DNA of 64,000 nt from Sphingobacterium paucimobilis HER1398 (GTDB lineage: Bacteria > Bacteroidota > Bacteroidia > Sphingobacteriales > Sphingobacteriaceae). Shown here one piece after another: positions 8,826-18,313 of the stretch (positions within the stretch are counted from its first letter, which is position 1; the number at the start of each line of letters is the position of its first letter). Location: positions 1 to 64,000 of the forward strand of contig NZ_ATDL01000018.1 in assembly GCF_000416985.1 (NCBI RefSeq). The letters are read 5' to 3'. The translations under genes were made by a program, and so were the position numbers. The notes beneath the pieces were generated by a model. It ran no database searches and was not told the origin of the DNA. It saw nothing but the letters and a program-made list of their open reading frames with translations.

Positions 8826-10118
8826 TTAATTATTCAATACCTCATCTAACTGGGGTTTGTCAAGCTGATCTTCCCATTTCGCTACCACGATGGTCGCTAC
8901 AGCATTTCCAACAAAATTAGTTAGCGCTCTACATTCGGACATAAATTTGTCCACCCCTAGTATTAAGGTCATACCAGCGATAGGCACTTCGGGGACTACA
9001 GCCAATGTAGCCGCTAGTGTTATAAAACCTGCTCCCGAAACACCAGCTGCTCCCTTTGAACTCAACATAGCTACTAACAGTAAAACAGCTTGCTGTCCAA
9101 AGTCTAAATCTATATCGCATGCTTGAGCAATAAAAAGAGCTGCTAATGTCATGTAGATATTGGTTCCATCCAGATTAAATGAATAACCTGTCGGGACCAC
9201 TAGTCCTACCACAGACTTAGAACAGCCAGCATTCTCCATTTTTTGCATTAATGAAGGCAGTGCTGATTCGGATGAACTCGTAGCCAATACAAGTAGTAAT
9301 TCGTCTTTTAGATACTTCAGCAACTTGAAAATTGAAAAACCGTTATACTTTGCAACAGCCCCTAATACTAGACAGACGAACAAAGCGGAAGTAAAATAGA
9401 AGGTGAGAACTAGCACGATGAGATTACTCATAGATGCTATTCCATACATCCCAATAGTAAATGCCATAGCACCCAATGCTCCCAATGGCGCAAGCTTCAT
9501 TAGCATACTCACGACTTTAAATATAGGGTGTGCAAGCGCTTGTAGAAAATCCAGAACAGGTTTGCTCTTGTCTAAGGTCAACGATAAACCAATACCAAAC
9601 AGTACAGCTGTAAAAAGCACTTGAAGTATGTTCGTCCCTGTTAAAGGACTAACGAGCGTACTCGGGATAATATCAAGTACAAAATTCAAAAGACTGGAGT
9701 GTTTCGCATCCTTTACATATTCAGAAACTGCACTATAGTCCAACGTAGCTGGATCAATATGCAATCCGTGTCCCGGCTTGATAAGGTTGCTAACAATTAA
9801 ACCTATTATCAAGGCTAAGGTAGAAAAAGTCAAAAAGTAGGCAAAGGATTTGCCCGCTACTCGCCCAATTTTCTTCATATCACTCATCGAAGCGATTCCT
9901 GTAGATACTGTAATGAAGATTACGGGTGCTATGATCATCTTTATCAGCTGAATAAAACCATCTCCTAGAGGTTTCATCATTATTCCAACTTTGGGATAGT
10001 AGTGACCGAGCAATACGCCAATAATAATAGCAAACAAGACCTGCACGTATAATAATTGGTAAAATTTAGGTCTCTTACGATTGTAACTTGCGTAAGCATC
10101 ATTCTCTTCAATAATCAT
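8826..10118 (-). CDS. dctA: C4-dicarboxylate:cation symporter DctA
   Basis: 430 residues closely resembling DctA of the DAACS family. Recognisable stretches include LGHYYPKVGIMMKPLGDGF, LIKMIIAPVIFITV, the serine-rich ATSSSESALPSLMQKM hairpin, the substrate-site helix PTGYSFNLDGTNIYMTLAA and SSKGAAGVSGAGF. It imports fumarate, malate or succinate with protons or sodium across the inner membrane. It precedes the lacI-like gene by about 80 bases on the same strand, and a LacI-type palindrome lies about 63 bases before its start. It is therefore probably in the same regulon as the sugar dehydrogenase operon. Aspartate or glutamate are alternative substrates. Confidence 0.9.
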   Translation of the reverse strand: MIIEENDAYASYNRKRPKFYQLLYVQVLFAIIIGVLLGHYYPKVGIMMKPLGDGFIQLIKMIIAPVIFITVSTGIASMSDMKKIGRVAGKSFAYFLTFSTLALIIGLIVSNLIKPGHGLHIDPATLDYSAVSEYVKDAKHSSLLNFVLDIIPSTLVSPLTGTNILQVLFTAVLFGIGLSLTLDKSKPVLDFLQALAHPIFKVVSMLMKLAPLGALGAMAFTIGMYGIASMSNLIVLVLTFYFTSALFVCLVLGAVAKYNGFSIFKLLKYLKDELLLVLATSSSESALPSLMQKMENAGCSKSVVGLVVPTGYSFNLDGTNIYMTLAALFIAQACDIDLDFGQQAVLLLVAMLSSKGAAGVSGAGFITLAATLAVVPEVPIAGMTLILGVDKFMSECRALTNFVGNAVATIVVAKWEDQLDKPQLDEVLNN

Positions 10119-10180
10119 GTTTTCTTATAGTTTTACACACACTTCCCTTAACTGAGGCAAGTAATTTCCGATGACTCTTT

Positions 10181-10193
10181 GTAAACGTTACCG
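10181..10193 (-). promoter_or_regulatory. LacI-type operator upstream of dctA
   Basis: Read on the minus strand the site is CGGTAACGTTTAC, differing at one base from the site at 7501. It lies in the 322-base gap between dctA and the Old Yellow Enzyme gene, on the dctA side. The rest of that gap is AT-rich and shows no gene. Confidence 0.6.
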
Positions 10194-10440
10194 AATTGTT
10201 CCATAAAATATAGACTAAAAAAACCTTCGCTCGCTAAAACTTTGGATTTAAAGTATATAATCAGTTGTTAGTATAGCTCCATTGGCATTTCACCAATATG
10301 CTTTTATCTTTTCACTTTGGTCTCGTAATTCAGGAACAAATCAAATAAAATTAAATTGTAAAACCAAATTATTATTATAAAGTGCCATATTCTAATCGCT
10401 AAACTTTCATGTGAAGCCGAAATATCTTATTTTTATAGCT

Positions 10441-11511
10441 ATGAGCATTCTCTTCTCCCCATTAGTTTTAAAACACCAGACATTGTCAAACAGAATAGTT
10501 GTTTCACCAATGTGTCAGTATTCCGCCATAGATGGCTTCGCGAATAATTGGCATTTAGTGCACATAGGACAATTTGCTGCTGGTAAAGCTGCTTTAGTGA
10601 TTCAAGAAGCTACCGCCATAACTCCAGAGGGACGAATAACATATGGAGACCTAGGTCTATGGAAAGACGAACAGATGTCCGCTCTTCAAGATATTGTTAA
10701 TTTTGTTCACGATCAGGGAGGACTTATTGGAATCCAACTAGCCCATGCTGGCCGAAAAGCCTCCACAGACAAACCCTGGATTAGCCGTGCTCAAATTGCC
10801 CCAGAAAAGGCCAATGGATGGCAGACTGTAGCTCCCTCTCCCATTCCCTATTACCCAGAGGAAAGGCCCCCGCTTATGTTGAGCGTATCCCAAATTCAAG
10901 AGTTAGTGCAAGCATTTCGATCTGCCGCTGTTCGCGCGGTTGAAATCGGCTATGATGTAATCGAGCTGCATGCCGCTCACGGTTATCTTATCCATCAGTT
11001 TCTATCCCCCTTAACCAATCAACGGACAGACGAGTATGGTGGTTCTTTTGAAAATAGAACTCGTTTCTTACTTGAAATCGTAAGTGCCATAAAGCCTGTG
11101 GTGGAGAATCGTTCGCTATGGATACGTATCTCTGCTACCGACTGGGCCGATGGAGGTTGGGGGATACTGGAATCCATAAAACTTGTTGATATAGTTAAAA
11201 CCATGGGCGTCGAAGTAGTGGATGTCTCTTCGGGTGGAGCTGTTAGACACCAGGAAATTATAGTTAAGGAGAATTATCAAGTTCCATTTGCGCATCGGAT
11301 CAAAGAAGAAACAGGACTTTTAACAGGGACTGTAGGTATGATAAAAAGAGCTGTACAGGCAGAAGCTATTATTGAACAAAAGAAAGCAGATATTGTCTTG
11401 ATTGGAAGGGGATTTTTACAGAACCCTCATCTTGTACTTCAATTTGCAGATGATCTACGTGTAGATATTCCTTGGCTACCTCAATATGTCCGCGGGAAAG
11501 AAACGCTATAA
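10441..11511 (+). CDS. Old Yellow Enzyme-family NADH:flavin oxidoreductase (YqjM/NamA-like)
   Basis: 356 residues from ATG 10441 (MSILFSPLVLKHQTLSNRIV); the GTG at 10411 would add a stretch not typical of the family. An FMN-binding TIM barrel is shown by NRIVVSPMCQYSA, IQLAHAGRKAS, the signature YDVIELHAAHGYLIHQFLSP, TNQRTDEYGGSFENRTRFL and IRISATDWADGGW. The C-site cysteine of the YqjM class is in PMCQYS. Such enzymes reduce activated C=C bonds of enones in the cytosol using NAD(P)H. It is a monocistronic gene, about 320 bases from the divergently transcribed dctA; no link to that regulon is visible beyond position. Confidence 0.9.
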   Translation: MSILFSPLVLKHQTLSNRIVVSPMCQYSAIDGFANNWHLVHIGQFAAGKAALVIQEATAITPEGRITYGDLGLWKDEQMSALQDIVNFVHDQGGLIGIQLAHAGRKASTDKPWISRAQIAPEKANGWQTVAPSPIPYYPEERPPLMLSVSQIQELVQAFRSAAVRAVEIGYDVIELHAAHGYLIHQFLSPLTNQRTDEYGGSFENRTRFLLEIVSAIKPVVENRSLWIRISATDWADGGWGILESIKLVDIVKTMGVEVVDVSSGGAVRHQEIIVKENYQVPFAHRIKEETGLLTGTVGMIKRAVQAEAIIEQKKADIVLIGRGFLQNPHLVLQFADDLRVDIPWLPQYVRGKETL

Positions 11512-11605
11512 CCGTAATGTAACCTATATTTTAGTTTTCCACAGTTGAATGTAAACAGCCACTAAGTTTAGCGAAACTTGTATCTTCGGCGCACACATCG
11601 TTTTC

Positions 11606-14371
11606 ATGGTGACATTTTCAGGAACTCTAACAGCAATTTGCATTTTACTTGCCGCTCTGGTAATACGTTACAATTACATAAGGAATAGGCAACAACGTAC
11701 GCAAGAAGCACTGTCAGCTACGGTATATAATCGCTTTCTTATTCAATATAAGGAACAGATAAATCACATCATTCTAACCGTGATTCCGTTTGCAAATGAT
11801 TATTGTTCATTTACGGAATTGAGCCACAAATTACAACTTATTAAACAACTCCTACCCAAAGAGGCAATCCCACAGGGATACGCCTCGACAGCTCATCTGC
11901 ACCAAGCTTATCTTGACATTCTTTATTTTTGCAATAACAGCGATTCTCTTCGAGAAGTACATAATAAAGCATATTTAGATCGACAAAAGTTAAGATTACA
12001 GCAATACTTTGCTACCAGTTTATCACATCCCTTAGATCACCAACAGGTTGATGCTATCCTCACGGACGACGATAATACACTCCTTATTGCTGGAGCTGGT
12101 TGTGGTAAGACCACGACGGTACAAGGCAAAGTACATTACCTTTTGGACAAGAAGTTGGCTGAACCAAAGGAGATATTATTGCTCTCTTTTGCGAAGAAGA
12201 ATGTTGAAGACTTGAGAGCGCGTGTGGGGCAGCTCGGTGTCACTTGTAAAACATTTCATAGTTTGGCTTATCACATACTGAAAGGCAGTGGAAAAGAAGC
12301 GCAGGTAATCGCTCCGCAAGAAGTAGAAGAACTTGTGATGAACATTCACCAGAATCTAACAAAAGATCAAAATTACCTCGCCTCATTTAATGATTTTGTT
12401 CTCCATGGTTTGCGCCCCATCAGAAGTGAAAATGACTTTTCAACTTTTGCTGATTATATTCAGTTTCTAAAAGACAGCGACTTTGAGTCGATCAAAGATC
12501 AACTGAATAAGCGCAAATATTTCATAGATGGCAGACCAGCACTTATTACAACCAATGTGATCAAAAATCCTGAGCATTGCTATATCGCCAATTTTTTGTT
12601 TATACATGACGTCCCCTACTCTTACGAACTGCCTTACCCCTATTTAGAAGAAATAAAAAAAGACGAGGCTTACAATAAACATAAGAAAAACTATAGGCCT
12701 ACCTTCACGATATATCTAAATGGGTATGACGAGCACAGTATCAACTTTTGCCCTACCCCAAAGGACTATACAATCTTTCTCGACCACAGCGCTATATTGA
12801 ATATGCAGGGAGCTCCTCGTTTTTTTGAATGCACCAATAATCCTAACAAAACAGAAATCTATCAGGATTTGGTAAGTTGGAAACAAGAACTACACCAAGG
12901 AGCACATACCAGATACATACAGTCTTATAGCTTCGAATTTAAGAATCAGACAATCGAGGAAAATCTAATTGCCAATCTTCAGCATCATGGTATCCGTTTA
13001 TCTCGCAAACCCAATGTTGAAGTCTATAAAATATTGGAAGAAGTCTACGGCAAGGAAATCGATGCTGCGCTCCACTTAGTATTAACTTTTATCAATCTTT
13101 TTAAATCCAACCGTAAAAAATTGAAAGAGATTATCTCGACCAACACGCTGCTCTTCAAAAACGCTCCCGAGCTAATCGATCGAAATAACGCTCTCTTGGC
13201 TATTATTTCCAGTGTTTACAAAGGTTATCAAGAGGCGTTGTCTGTATCAAAAAAAATGGATTTCAACGACATGATTAATGAGGCTGAGATGGTTACCTCA
13301 CAAAAACTTTTTCAACATTCGTTTCGTTATATTATCGTTGACGAATTCCAGGACATTTCGGTAAACAGACTCAAACTATTACAAGTATTGAAAACCCAAA
13401 AGTATTATAAGCTCTTTGCTGTAGGAGATGATTGGCAATCCATATATCGTTTTTCTGGCAGTGATTTAACATTATTCAGTCAGTTCTCGGATTTCTTTGG
13501 TCACACCATAATTAGGAAGATAGAAACAACCTATCGTTTTGCAGATCCTTTGCTCAGTATCTCTTCTCATTTTATTCTTAAAAACCCTAATCAAATAAAG
13601 AAATCGCTTAGAAAGCTAACTCAATCCAAAACAAAGCTTTTGATTGAGTATAGTAAAGAAGACAAGCAAAGTATTAACCAAAATTTGTTAGGGATCCTGT
13701 TGAAACTGTATATAGAATATGGTGAATCGTTAGCTGAAAAGTCAATCCTTCTTTTAGGGCGATATCAGCATGATATAAGCCGAATCGCGAGTACGTCTGA
13801 ATTGGTTATAAAACGAAAAGAATCTTGTATTCAGGTAGACACCTTATTGCGTGATATCACTATAGACAACAAGGGGGATACTAGACGCAACAATCAGTTT
13901 CGATTTAAAAGGGATATACCTTTTTACACCGTTCATAGATCTAAGGGATTGGAGGCTGACATTGTTATCTTAATCAATTGTGAAAGTGGAAAGTATGGAT
14001 TCCCCCTAGAAGTAAGTGATGATCCTCTTTTACACCTGCTTTTGTCTGGAGACGATAATTACCCCAACGGCGAAGAGCGTCGAACTTTCTACGTAGCAAT
14101 GACTCGAGCGCGAGAAAAATGTTATTTTCTCGTGAATAAAAACAAACAATCTAAGTTTCTAAGGGAGTTGTTTATTGACTATAGGAAGACCTCCTCTGTT
14201 TCTGATGAATGTCCTCGTTGTAACGGTGAACTTCGGTATATAAAAAATGTATTGGGCAAAGCAGGGCTATCCCAAATGTTTGGCTGTGCCAACTTTAAAT
14301 ATGGTTGTGATTATGTAGATTTCAAACAGCAAAAAGTAGAAAGTTCAACTCGGTCCAATCGCGAATCTTAA
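11606..14371 (+). CDS. UvrD/Rep-like DNA helicase with N-terminal membrane helix, nuclease-like insert and C-terminal zinc ribbon
   Basis: A 921-residue superfamily 1A helicase. Walker A AGAGCGKTT is at about 162, then LLLSFAKKN and TFHSLAY motifs. Walker B IIVDEFQDIS (about 576), GDDWQSIYRF, ETTYRF, VHRSKGLEAD (about 773) and FYVAMTRAREK (about 828) follow. Residues about 315-400 split the helicase core and resemble the nuclease-like insert of helicase IV-type proteins (HCYIANFLFIHDVPYSYE, RPTFTIYL, IFLDHSA), but the usual acidic residue after RP is Thr, so it may be inactive. A hydrophobic N-terminal segment (about 4-22) and a C-terminal CPRC...C...C topoisomerase-type zinc ribbon complete it. 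A DNA-repair or restart role is inferred. A TATCTTCGG element lies 17 bases upstream of the start. Confidence 0.85.
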   Translation: MVTFSGTLTAICILLAALVIRYNYIRNRQQRTQEALSATVYNRFLIQYKEQINHIILTVIPFANDYCSFTELSHKLQLIKQLLPKEAIPQGYASTAHLHQAYLDILYFCNNSDSLREVHNKAYLDRQKLRLQQYFATSLSHPLDHQQVDAILTDDDNTLLIAGAGCGKTTTVQGKVHYLLDKKLAEPKEILLLSFAKKNVEDLRARVGQLGVTCKTFHSLAYHILKGSGKEAQVIAPQEVEELVMNIHQNLTKDQNYLASFNDFVLHGLRPIRSENDFSTFADYIQFLKDSDFESIKDQLNKRKYFIDGRPALITTNVIKNPEHCYIANFLFIHDVPYSYELPYPYLEEIKKDEAYNKHKKNYRPTFTIYLNGYDEHSINFCPTPKDYTIFLDHSAILNMQGAPRFFECTNNPNKTEIYQDLVSWKQELHQGAHTRYIQSYSFEFKNQTIEENLIANLQHHGIRLSRKPNVEVYKILEEVYGKEIDAALHLVLTFINLFKSNRKKLKEIISTNTLLFKNAPELIDRNNALLAIISSVYKGYQEALSVSKKMDFNDMINEAEMVTSQKLFQHSFRYIIVDEFQDISVNRLKLLQVLKTQKYYKLFAVGDDWQSIYRFSGSDLTLFSQFSDFFGHTIIRKIETTYRFADPLLSISSHFILKNPNQIKKSLRKLTQSKTKLLIEYSKEDKQSINQNLLGILLKLYIEYGESLAEKSILLLGRYQHDISRIASTSELVIKRKESCIQVDTLLRDITIDNKGDTRRNNQFRFKRDIPFYTVHRSKGLEADIVILINCESGKYGFPLEVSDDPLLHLLLSGDDNYPNGEERRTFYVAMTRAREKCYFLVNKNKQSKFLRELFIDYRKTSSVSDECPRCNGELRYIKNVLGKAGLSQMFGCANFKYGCDYVDFKQQKVESSTRSNRES

Positions 14372-14495
14372 GATAGAACAAGTCTTCTGCTACACACTCC
14401 CCTTATTGGTTTTATTAAGATATTTGTAGATATTCGCAGTTTAAAATCCTGCCTAGAGCGGCACTTAAGCATCCTATCTGAACAAAAGATTAAAA

Positions 14496-15464
14496 ATGTA
14501 CGAGAATTTCCAGACTATTATCATTATTATTGCTTCCATAGCCTTATTTGTTTTTGCCTTACAAAGTTTCAGCAAAGAGATCGATAATCTTGGAGCCGAA
14601 CGATTGGCAAAATGGATGACAAAGATTACTAAACTCCCGCTTGGCGGATTCTTTATGGGTGGGATATTTACAGCCATCGTACAATCCAGTACCCTTGTCT
14701 CTTCTCTTACGGTATCCCTAGTCAATACGGGTATCATTACTTTTAGAGACAGTATAATGATCTTATTAGGAACCAATATCGGCACCACGTCCACAGCATG
14801 GATTGTTTCTATCAACTCAGATTTTATCGGTCCATTTTTCATAGTATTAGGTTCGTTGATGAGTATGTTTCCAGGACGGGTAGCAATCGCTGGAAAATCG
14901 GTATTTTTCTTTGGGTTTATATTTTTCTCCTTGGCTTTTATAGGCGATGCTATGGAACCTATAAAAAACAGTCCTTATCTTATAAGTGTACTGTCCAAGG
15001 CTTCCAACCCATTGTTAGGAATTGTATACGGCATTGTTATCACCATAATCATTCAGTCTAGCTCTGTAGTTGTTGGGCTGGTAATTGTGCTATTGACGCA
15101 AGGCACTATAGGTATCGATGCTGCTATCCCTATTGTAGTAGGAGCCAATATAGGTACGACATCGACAGCATTACTGATTAGCCTCAAATACTCCTCCATG
15201 GCTAAACTTGTAGCTTGGGCAGCTTCCGCTTTTAATATTATTGGCGTACTTATTATGTTTCCCTTCTTTGGGACATTACAAAATATTGCAGTTTCCTTCA
15301 GCAAGGTTCCGTCACTCCAGGTAGCGATGGCCTACACCCTCAGTAATACCTTTACCTCCGTGTTCTTTTTGCTGTTGATCGAACCGACCCTAAAATGGCT
15401 ACAGCGTCACCCATGGTATAAGGCCGATTTTACAGAAGGCATTAAAAAAGCGGAGCCTCAATAG
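14496..15464 (+). CDS. Na/Pi cotransporter-family membrane protein
   Basis: 322 residues with the internally duplicated Na/Pi-cotransporter core: FTAIVQSSTLVSSLTVSLV in the first half and IIIQSSSVVVGLVIVLL in the second, each followed by a GTNIGTTSTAW or GANIGTTSTALL motif. The QSS and NIGTT repeats form the substrate and sodium site in the NptA/SLC34-like family. About eight membrane helices are visible, and there is no C-terminal PhoU-like domain. It probably imports phosphate or a related anion with sodium across the inner membrane. It stands alone between the helicase gene and a convergent lipoprotein gene, with its terminator overlapping its last codons. Confidence 0.85.
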   Translation: MYENFQTIIIIIASIALFVFALQSFSKEIDNLGAERLAKWMTKITKLPLGGFFMGGIFTAIVQSSTLVSSLTVSLVNTGIITFRDSIMILLGTNIGTTSTAWIVSINSDFIGPFFIVLGSLMSMFPGRVAIAGKSVFFFGFIFFSLAFIGDAMEPIKNSPYLISVLSKASNPLLGIVYGIVITIIIQSSSVVVGLVIVLLTQGTIGIDAAIPIVVGANIGTTSTALLISLKYSSMAKLVAWAASAFNIIGVLIMFPFFGTLQNIAVSFSKVPSLQVAMAYTLSNTFTSVFFLLLIEPTLKWLQRHPWYKADFTEGIKKAEPQ

Positions 15465-15478
15465 AGACTCCGCTTTTT
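15445..15478 (+). terminator. Terminator overlapping the end of the Na/Pi symporter gene
   Basis: The stem AAAAAGCGGAG / CTCCGCTTTTT, extended by a short inner CTC/GAG pair, ends in a T run and contains the symporter stop codon. Its symmetric A and T flanks would also terminate the convergent peptidase operon. Confidence 0.8.
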
Positions 15479-15499
15479 GTTATACGTCCATAATATCTT

Positions 15500-16741
15500 T
15501 TACTTTACACGTTCAAAACGGTAGCGTAGTGGATAGAATTGCATAGCAGGAGTCATGCCCCAGTCTTTCACCATATCGTATGTCTCCAGTAAAAAGTCTA
15601 TAGGTTCGTAATCCCGGACAGTGACATCTAAATATTCTTTTCCGTTTATAATCCTTAGATTTAAACCTATTTCGGCTTTTCTTTCCTCAATCTTTCTTGC
15701 GGAAAAAGGCACATTGGCCAGACCGTCGACTAGCATCATATTCACCCTAGGATAGCCAGGCTCTTCCGATAATACTTCGACAATCTCTCCCTTCTTTACC
15801 AACTTCGTATCTCGGAAATAATTTTTTATGTCACCGGTTAACGATACTGTCAGATTGTCATTTTCAAATTTTAAAACATCACTGCTTGAATTATTCTTTG
15901 GTAGAGTTGATGGGTCATCGCCCATGTTCACTGTATTGGTGACTGTATAGTCATAATTAGCAAAAGCTACATACCTCCAGTCGCCTGTAAGATTTTCGAA
16001 AGATGTTACATAAACCTGTACAGTACTTTCATCAAAGTTACCTACTTTATAATTTTTCGCAGGAGCTTTCACTCGCAGTACAATCTTTCCTTTATCCTTT
16101 TCTTCTTTCAGAAGCTTTAGTCGTACAGCCGCTTTATCTTTACCAACAGGAATTGTAATTCGTTTGCCATTTGGAAAACTAAAGTGCTCCCCTTCGATAG
16201 CTGTAGATTGTTCGGTATCTACTTCAACTTCAAGCATCACTGGAATCTCTGATTTGAATGTCTCGGATATCCTACTTAATTTCACAAATACGTCTGCAAT
16301 TTCAGTCATGTAGTACTTAGATGCTTCGAAAGAAAAGATAACAAGTTCTTCGTCTTCACCACCAATCTGCGCTTTTGATAGTGCTAAAGTGGCAAAATCT
16401 ACGGGTAACAATTTAAAGCTCAGGACAGTTTCCTCCGATATTGCTTTCAAGAACTTGACCTGGACCTTTGCCTCCATGCTATTATCGAACTTAAAACTCT
16501 TATCTACAAGTTCGAAATCAACACCTTCTTTTAAATCTCCCGAAGTAGTAAACAAGACTTCCCCTGTAACTACACTGTTTGCCAAGATTGTTAGCTCCGC
16601 TTCATTGTTTTCATTTACACCATAAGTTTCATTCGTAAAACCTATTATAGTCATTAGCTTATAGTCTGTTTTCTTCGTACAGGCCACTGCGACGATTGAA
16701 AACAAAATCACTAAAATCGTTTTGAATTTATACCTCATCAT
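15500..16741 (-). CDS. Surface lipoprotein with Calx-beta-like repeats, last gene of the peptidase/SusCD operon
   Basis: 413 residues with a lipoprotein signal (MMRYKFKTILVILFSIVAVAC). The first ~260 residues look like two beta-sandwich units similar to Calx-beta/DUF4843-type domains, each with a typical ending (GVDFELVDKSFKF..., then IEGEHFSFPNGKRITIPVG). The C-terminal ~150 residues (DWRYVAFANYDYTV... to YPLRYRFERVK) are another beta-rich domain I do not recognise. It follows a short lipoprotein gene by 9 bases and a SusCD pair, so it is probably an outer-membrane accessory that binds substrate for the same transporter. No enzymatic motif is seen. Confidence 0.75.
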   Translation of the reverse strand: MMRYKFKTILVILFSIVAVACTKKTDYKLMTIIGFTNETYGVNENNEAELTILANSVVTGEVLFTTSGDLKEGVDFELVDKSFKFDNSMEAKVQVKFLKAISEETVLSFKLLPVDFATLALSKAQIGGEDEELVIFSFEASKYYMTEIADVFVKLSRISETFKSEIPVMLEVEVDTEQSTAIEGEHFSFPNGKRITIPVGKDKAAVRLKLLKEEKDKGKIVLRVKAPAKNYKVGNFDESTVQVYVTSFENLTGDWRYVAFANYDYTVTNTVNMGDDPSTLPKNNSSSDVLKFENDNLTVSLTGDIKNYFRDTKLVKKGEIVEVLSEEPGYPRVNMMLVDGLANVPFSARKIEERKAEIGLNLRIINGKEYLDVTVRDYEPIDFLLETYDMVKDWGMTPAMQFYPLRYRFERVK

Positions 16742-16750
16742 GTGTATGTA

Positions 16751-16942
16751 TTATAGTTTCTCGTATTCTGCCCGTTCTTCTTTTACTATCTCACGCTCCA
16801 TATCGCTAAGTAAAACAGGCTTTGGCAAAATATACTCTCTGATTATACTATCGTTTTTCGGTGGTACTTCATCTAGCTTTTTACATGCGGCCAACATCAC
16901 CACTCCTATTATAACCGCAATTATTATTTTTATCGATTTCAT
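16751..16942 (-). CDS. Small lipoprotein between SusD and the Calx-beta-like lipoprotein
   Basis: 63 residues from the ATG giving MKSIKIIIAVIIGVVMLAAC; a second ATG three bases earlier is equally possible, and the longer frame to 16966 would overlap susD. The lipobox VMLAAC predicts a mature lipoprotein of about 44 residues, rich in charged residues and ending in a helical EREIVKEERAEYEKL. Start and susD stop are separated by only a few bases, so it is translated with the operon. The function is unknown; it could be a small structural partner of the SusCD complex. Confidence 0.7.
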   Translation of the reverse strand: MKSIKIIIAVIIGVVMLAACKKLDEVPPKNDSIIREYILPKPVLLSDMEREIVKEERAEYEKL

Positions 16943-16946
16943 CATT

Positions 16947-18311
16947 CTATAGTTTATAACCCTCATTTTGAATTAAGCCCCTCACTACTTCAATATCTAC
17001 CCTAGGTAATGGAAAGGTATACATATACTTCTCTGTGGTATACTTCAGACCGTTTTCAGCAGCCCAAAATATAGGGCGTCCATTCCTTTTTAATTCAAAA
17101 AAACGATCTCCCTCAGCGTAAAGTTCTTTACGACGTTCATTCAGTATCAATTGCAATAAAGGAGTTAAAGCTTTTCCTTCTGCATCCGTTAAAATATTTC
17201 CCAGTTCATTTACAGCAGGCAAATCATTCGCTGTAAGATTGACATACTGCAAAATTCTTTTACTTCTAAACAGATTAATCTCTGCCAATGCCAAATCATT
17301 TTTTCCTAGGTGTGCGTATGACTCAGCCAGTATTAACTGAAATTCGTCTGAACGTACTTTACTAACTAGAACTTTTTGGTTCAATCGCCTTTCGTCAAAA
17401 GATAGGACATAACGTATGTCTCTTTCCTTCTCAACAAATAGATCAACAAATTCTTTCGTGAGCGGTCTCGCTTGTATTACTAATTGATTAGAATTGAATT
17501 CTGCATCTGCATTTCCTGGAAACAGGTAAGATTTTAACAATACAGTGCCCACTTTTTCATTCTTACTTAGCATCATATCCATGTATGCCTTACCATCCAA
17601 CAAAGGGTGTTTTTTTACGATTTCATTAGAGACACGGGCTGCATTATCCCAATCCTTAATCCAGAAATAAAATCGAGCTTGATACGCTTTCACCACATCT
17701 TCCGTGTAGCGGTATATTTCATCGGATACTTTGAAAGATAATGCTTTTTCAAAATCGTTAGCAATAAATGCAATACTCTGTCCATAGGTTGACCTAACAG
17801 GTCTCTCTTCCATATCAAAATCACGAACTATAGGTACTCCCAGTTGACTATCCGAATCGTAAGGTTCACAGTATTCTCGGAGCAGATGATAATAGGCAAT
17901 AGCCCTGATAGCGTAAGCTGTCCCCATCACGTTGCGATCTTCAGGACTAGAAATCGATGGCATATTATTAATAATAATATTGGCATCACGTATCACGCTA
18001 TACAATTTTTGATAGCGTCCTTGCTTATTGTTTATCATTGACCCTACATACTTGGGCAATGTAGCCCCACCTGCAGTAGTTAGCGCTACAGAAAAATTAT
18101 CCGTAATCACCTCTATACTTAGTAAGTCACTAGAGTTATCTATCAAAGGACTAGATAGCCCATAGTCAACATCATTGAGGTGTGTATGTAACAAAGCTGA
18201 GAACTCTTCTGAAGTCTGAGGTACAGCTTTGCCATAGGTTTTTACATCAAGATACTTAGTACAACCGCCTAACATCCATGCTATAACAGCGACAAATAAA
18301 ATCTTCTTCAT
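16947..18311 (-). CDS. SusD/RagB-family outer-membrane substrate-binding lipoprotein
   Basis: 454 residues. The lipoprotein signal MKKILFVAVIAWMLGGC is followed by a SusD/RagB fold: an N-terminal TPR-like helical region (YAIRAIAYYHLLREYCEPYDSD, the classic SusD signature) and a C-terminal RagB/SusD module ending in LNERRKELYAEGDRFFELKRNGRPI and TFPLPRVDIEV. It caps the SusC barrel and captures substrate at the cell surface. It starts 2 bases after the SusC gene stop, so the two are translated together. With S8 and S9 peptidases in the same operon, the substrate is probably peptides, as known for RagAB of Porphyromonas. Confidence 0.9.
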   Translation of the reverse strand: MKKILFVAVIAWMLGGCTKYLDVKTYGKAVPQTSEEFSALLHTHLNDVDYGLSSPLIDNSSDLLSIEVITDNFSVALTTAGGATLPKYVGSMINNKQGRYQKLYSVIRDANIIINNMPSISSPEDRNVMGTAYAIRAIAYYHLLREYCEPYDSDSQLGVPIVRDFDMEERPVRSTYGQSIAFIANDFEKALSFKVSDEIYRYTEDVVKAYQARFYFWIKDWDNAARVSNEIVKKHPLLDGKAYMDMMLSKNEKVGTVLLKSYLFPGNADAEFNSNQLVIQARPLTKEFVDLFVEKERDIRYVLSFDERRLNQKVLVSKVRSDEFQLILAESYAHLGKNDLALAEINLFRSKRILQYVNLTANDLPAVNELGNILTDAEGKALTPLLQLILNERRKELYAEGDRFFELKRNGRPIFWAAENGLKYTTEKYMYTFPLPRVDIEVVRGLIQNEGYKL

Positions 18312-18313
18312 AA

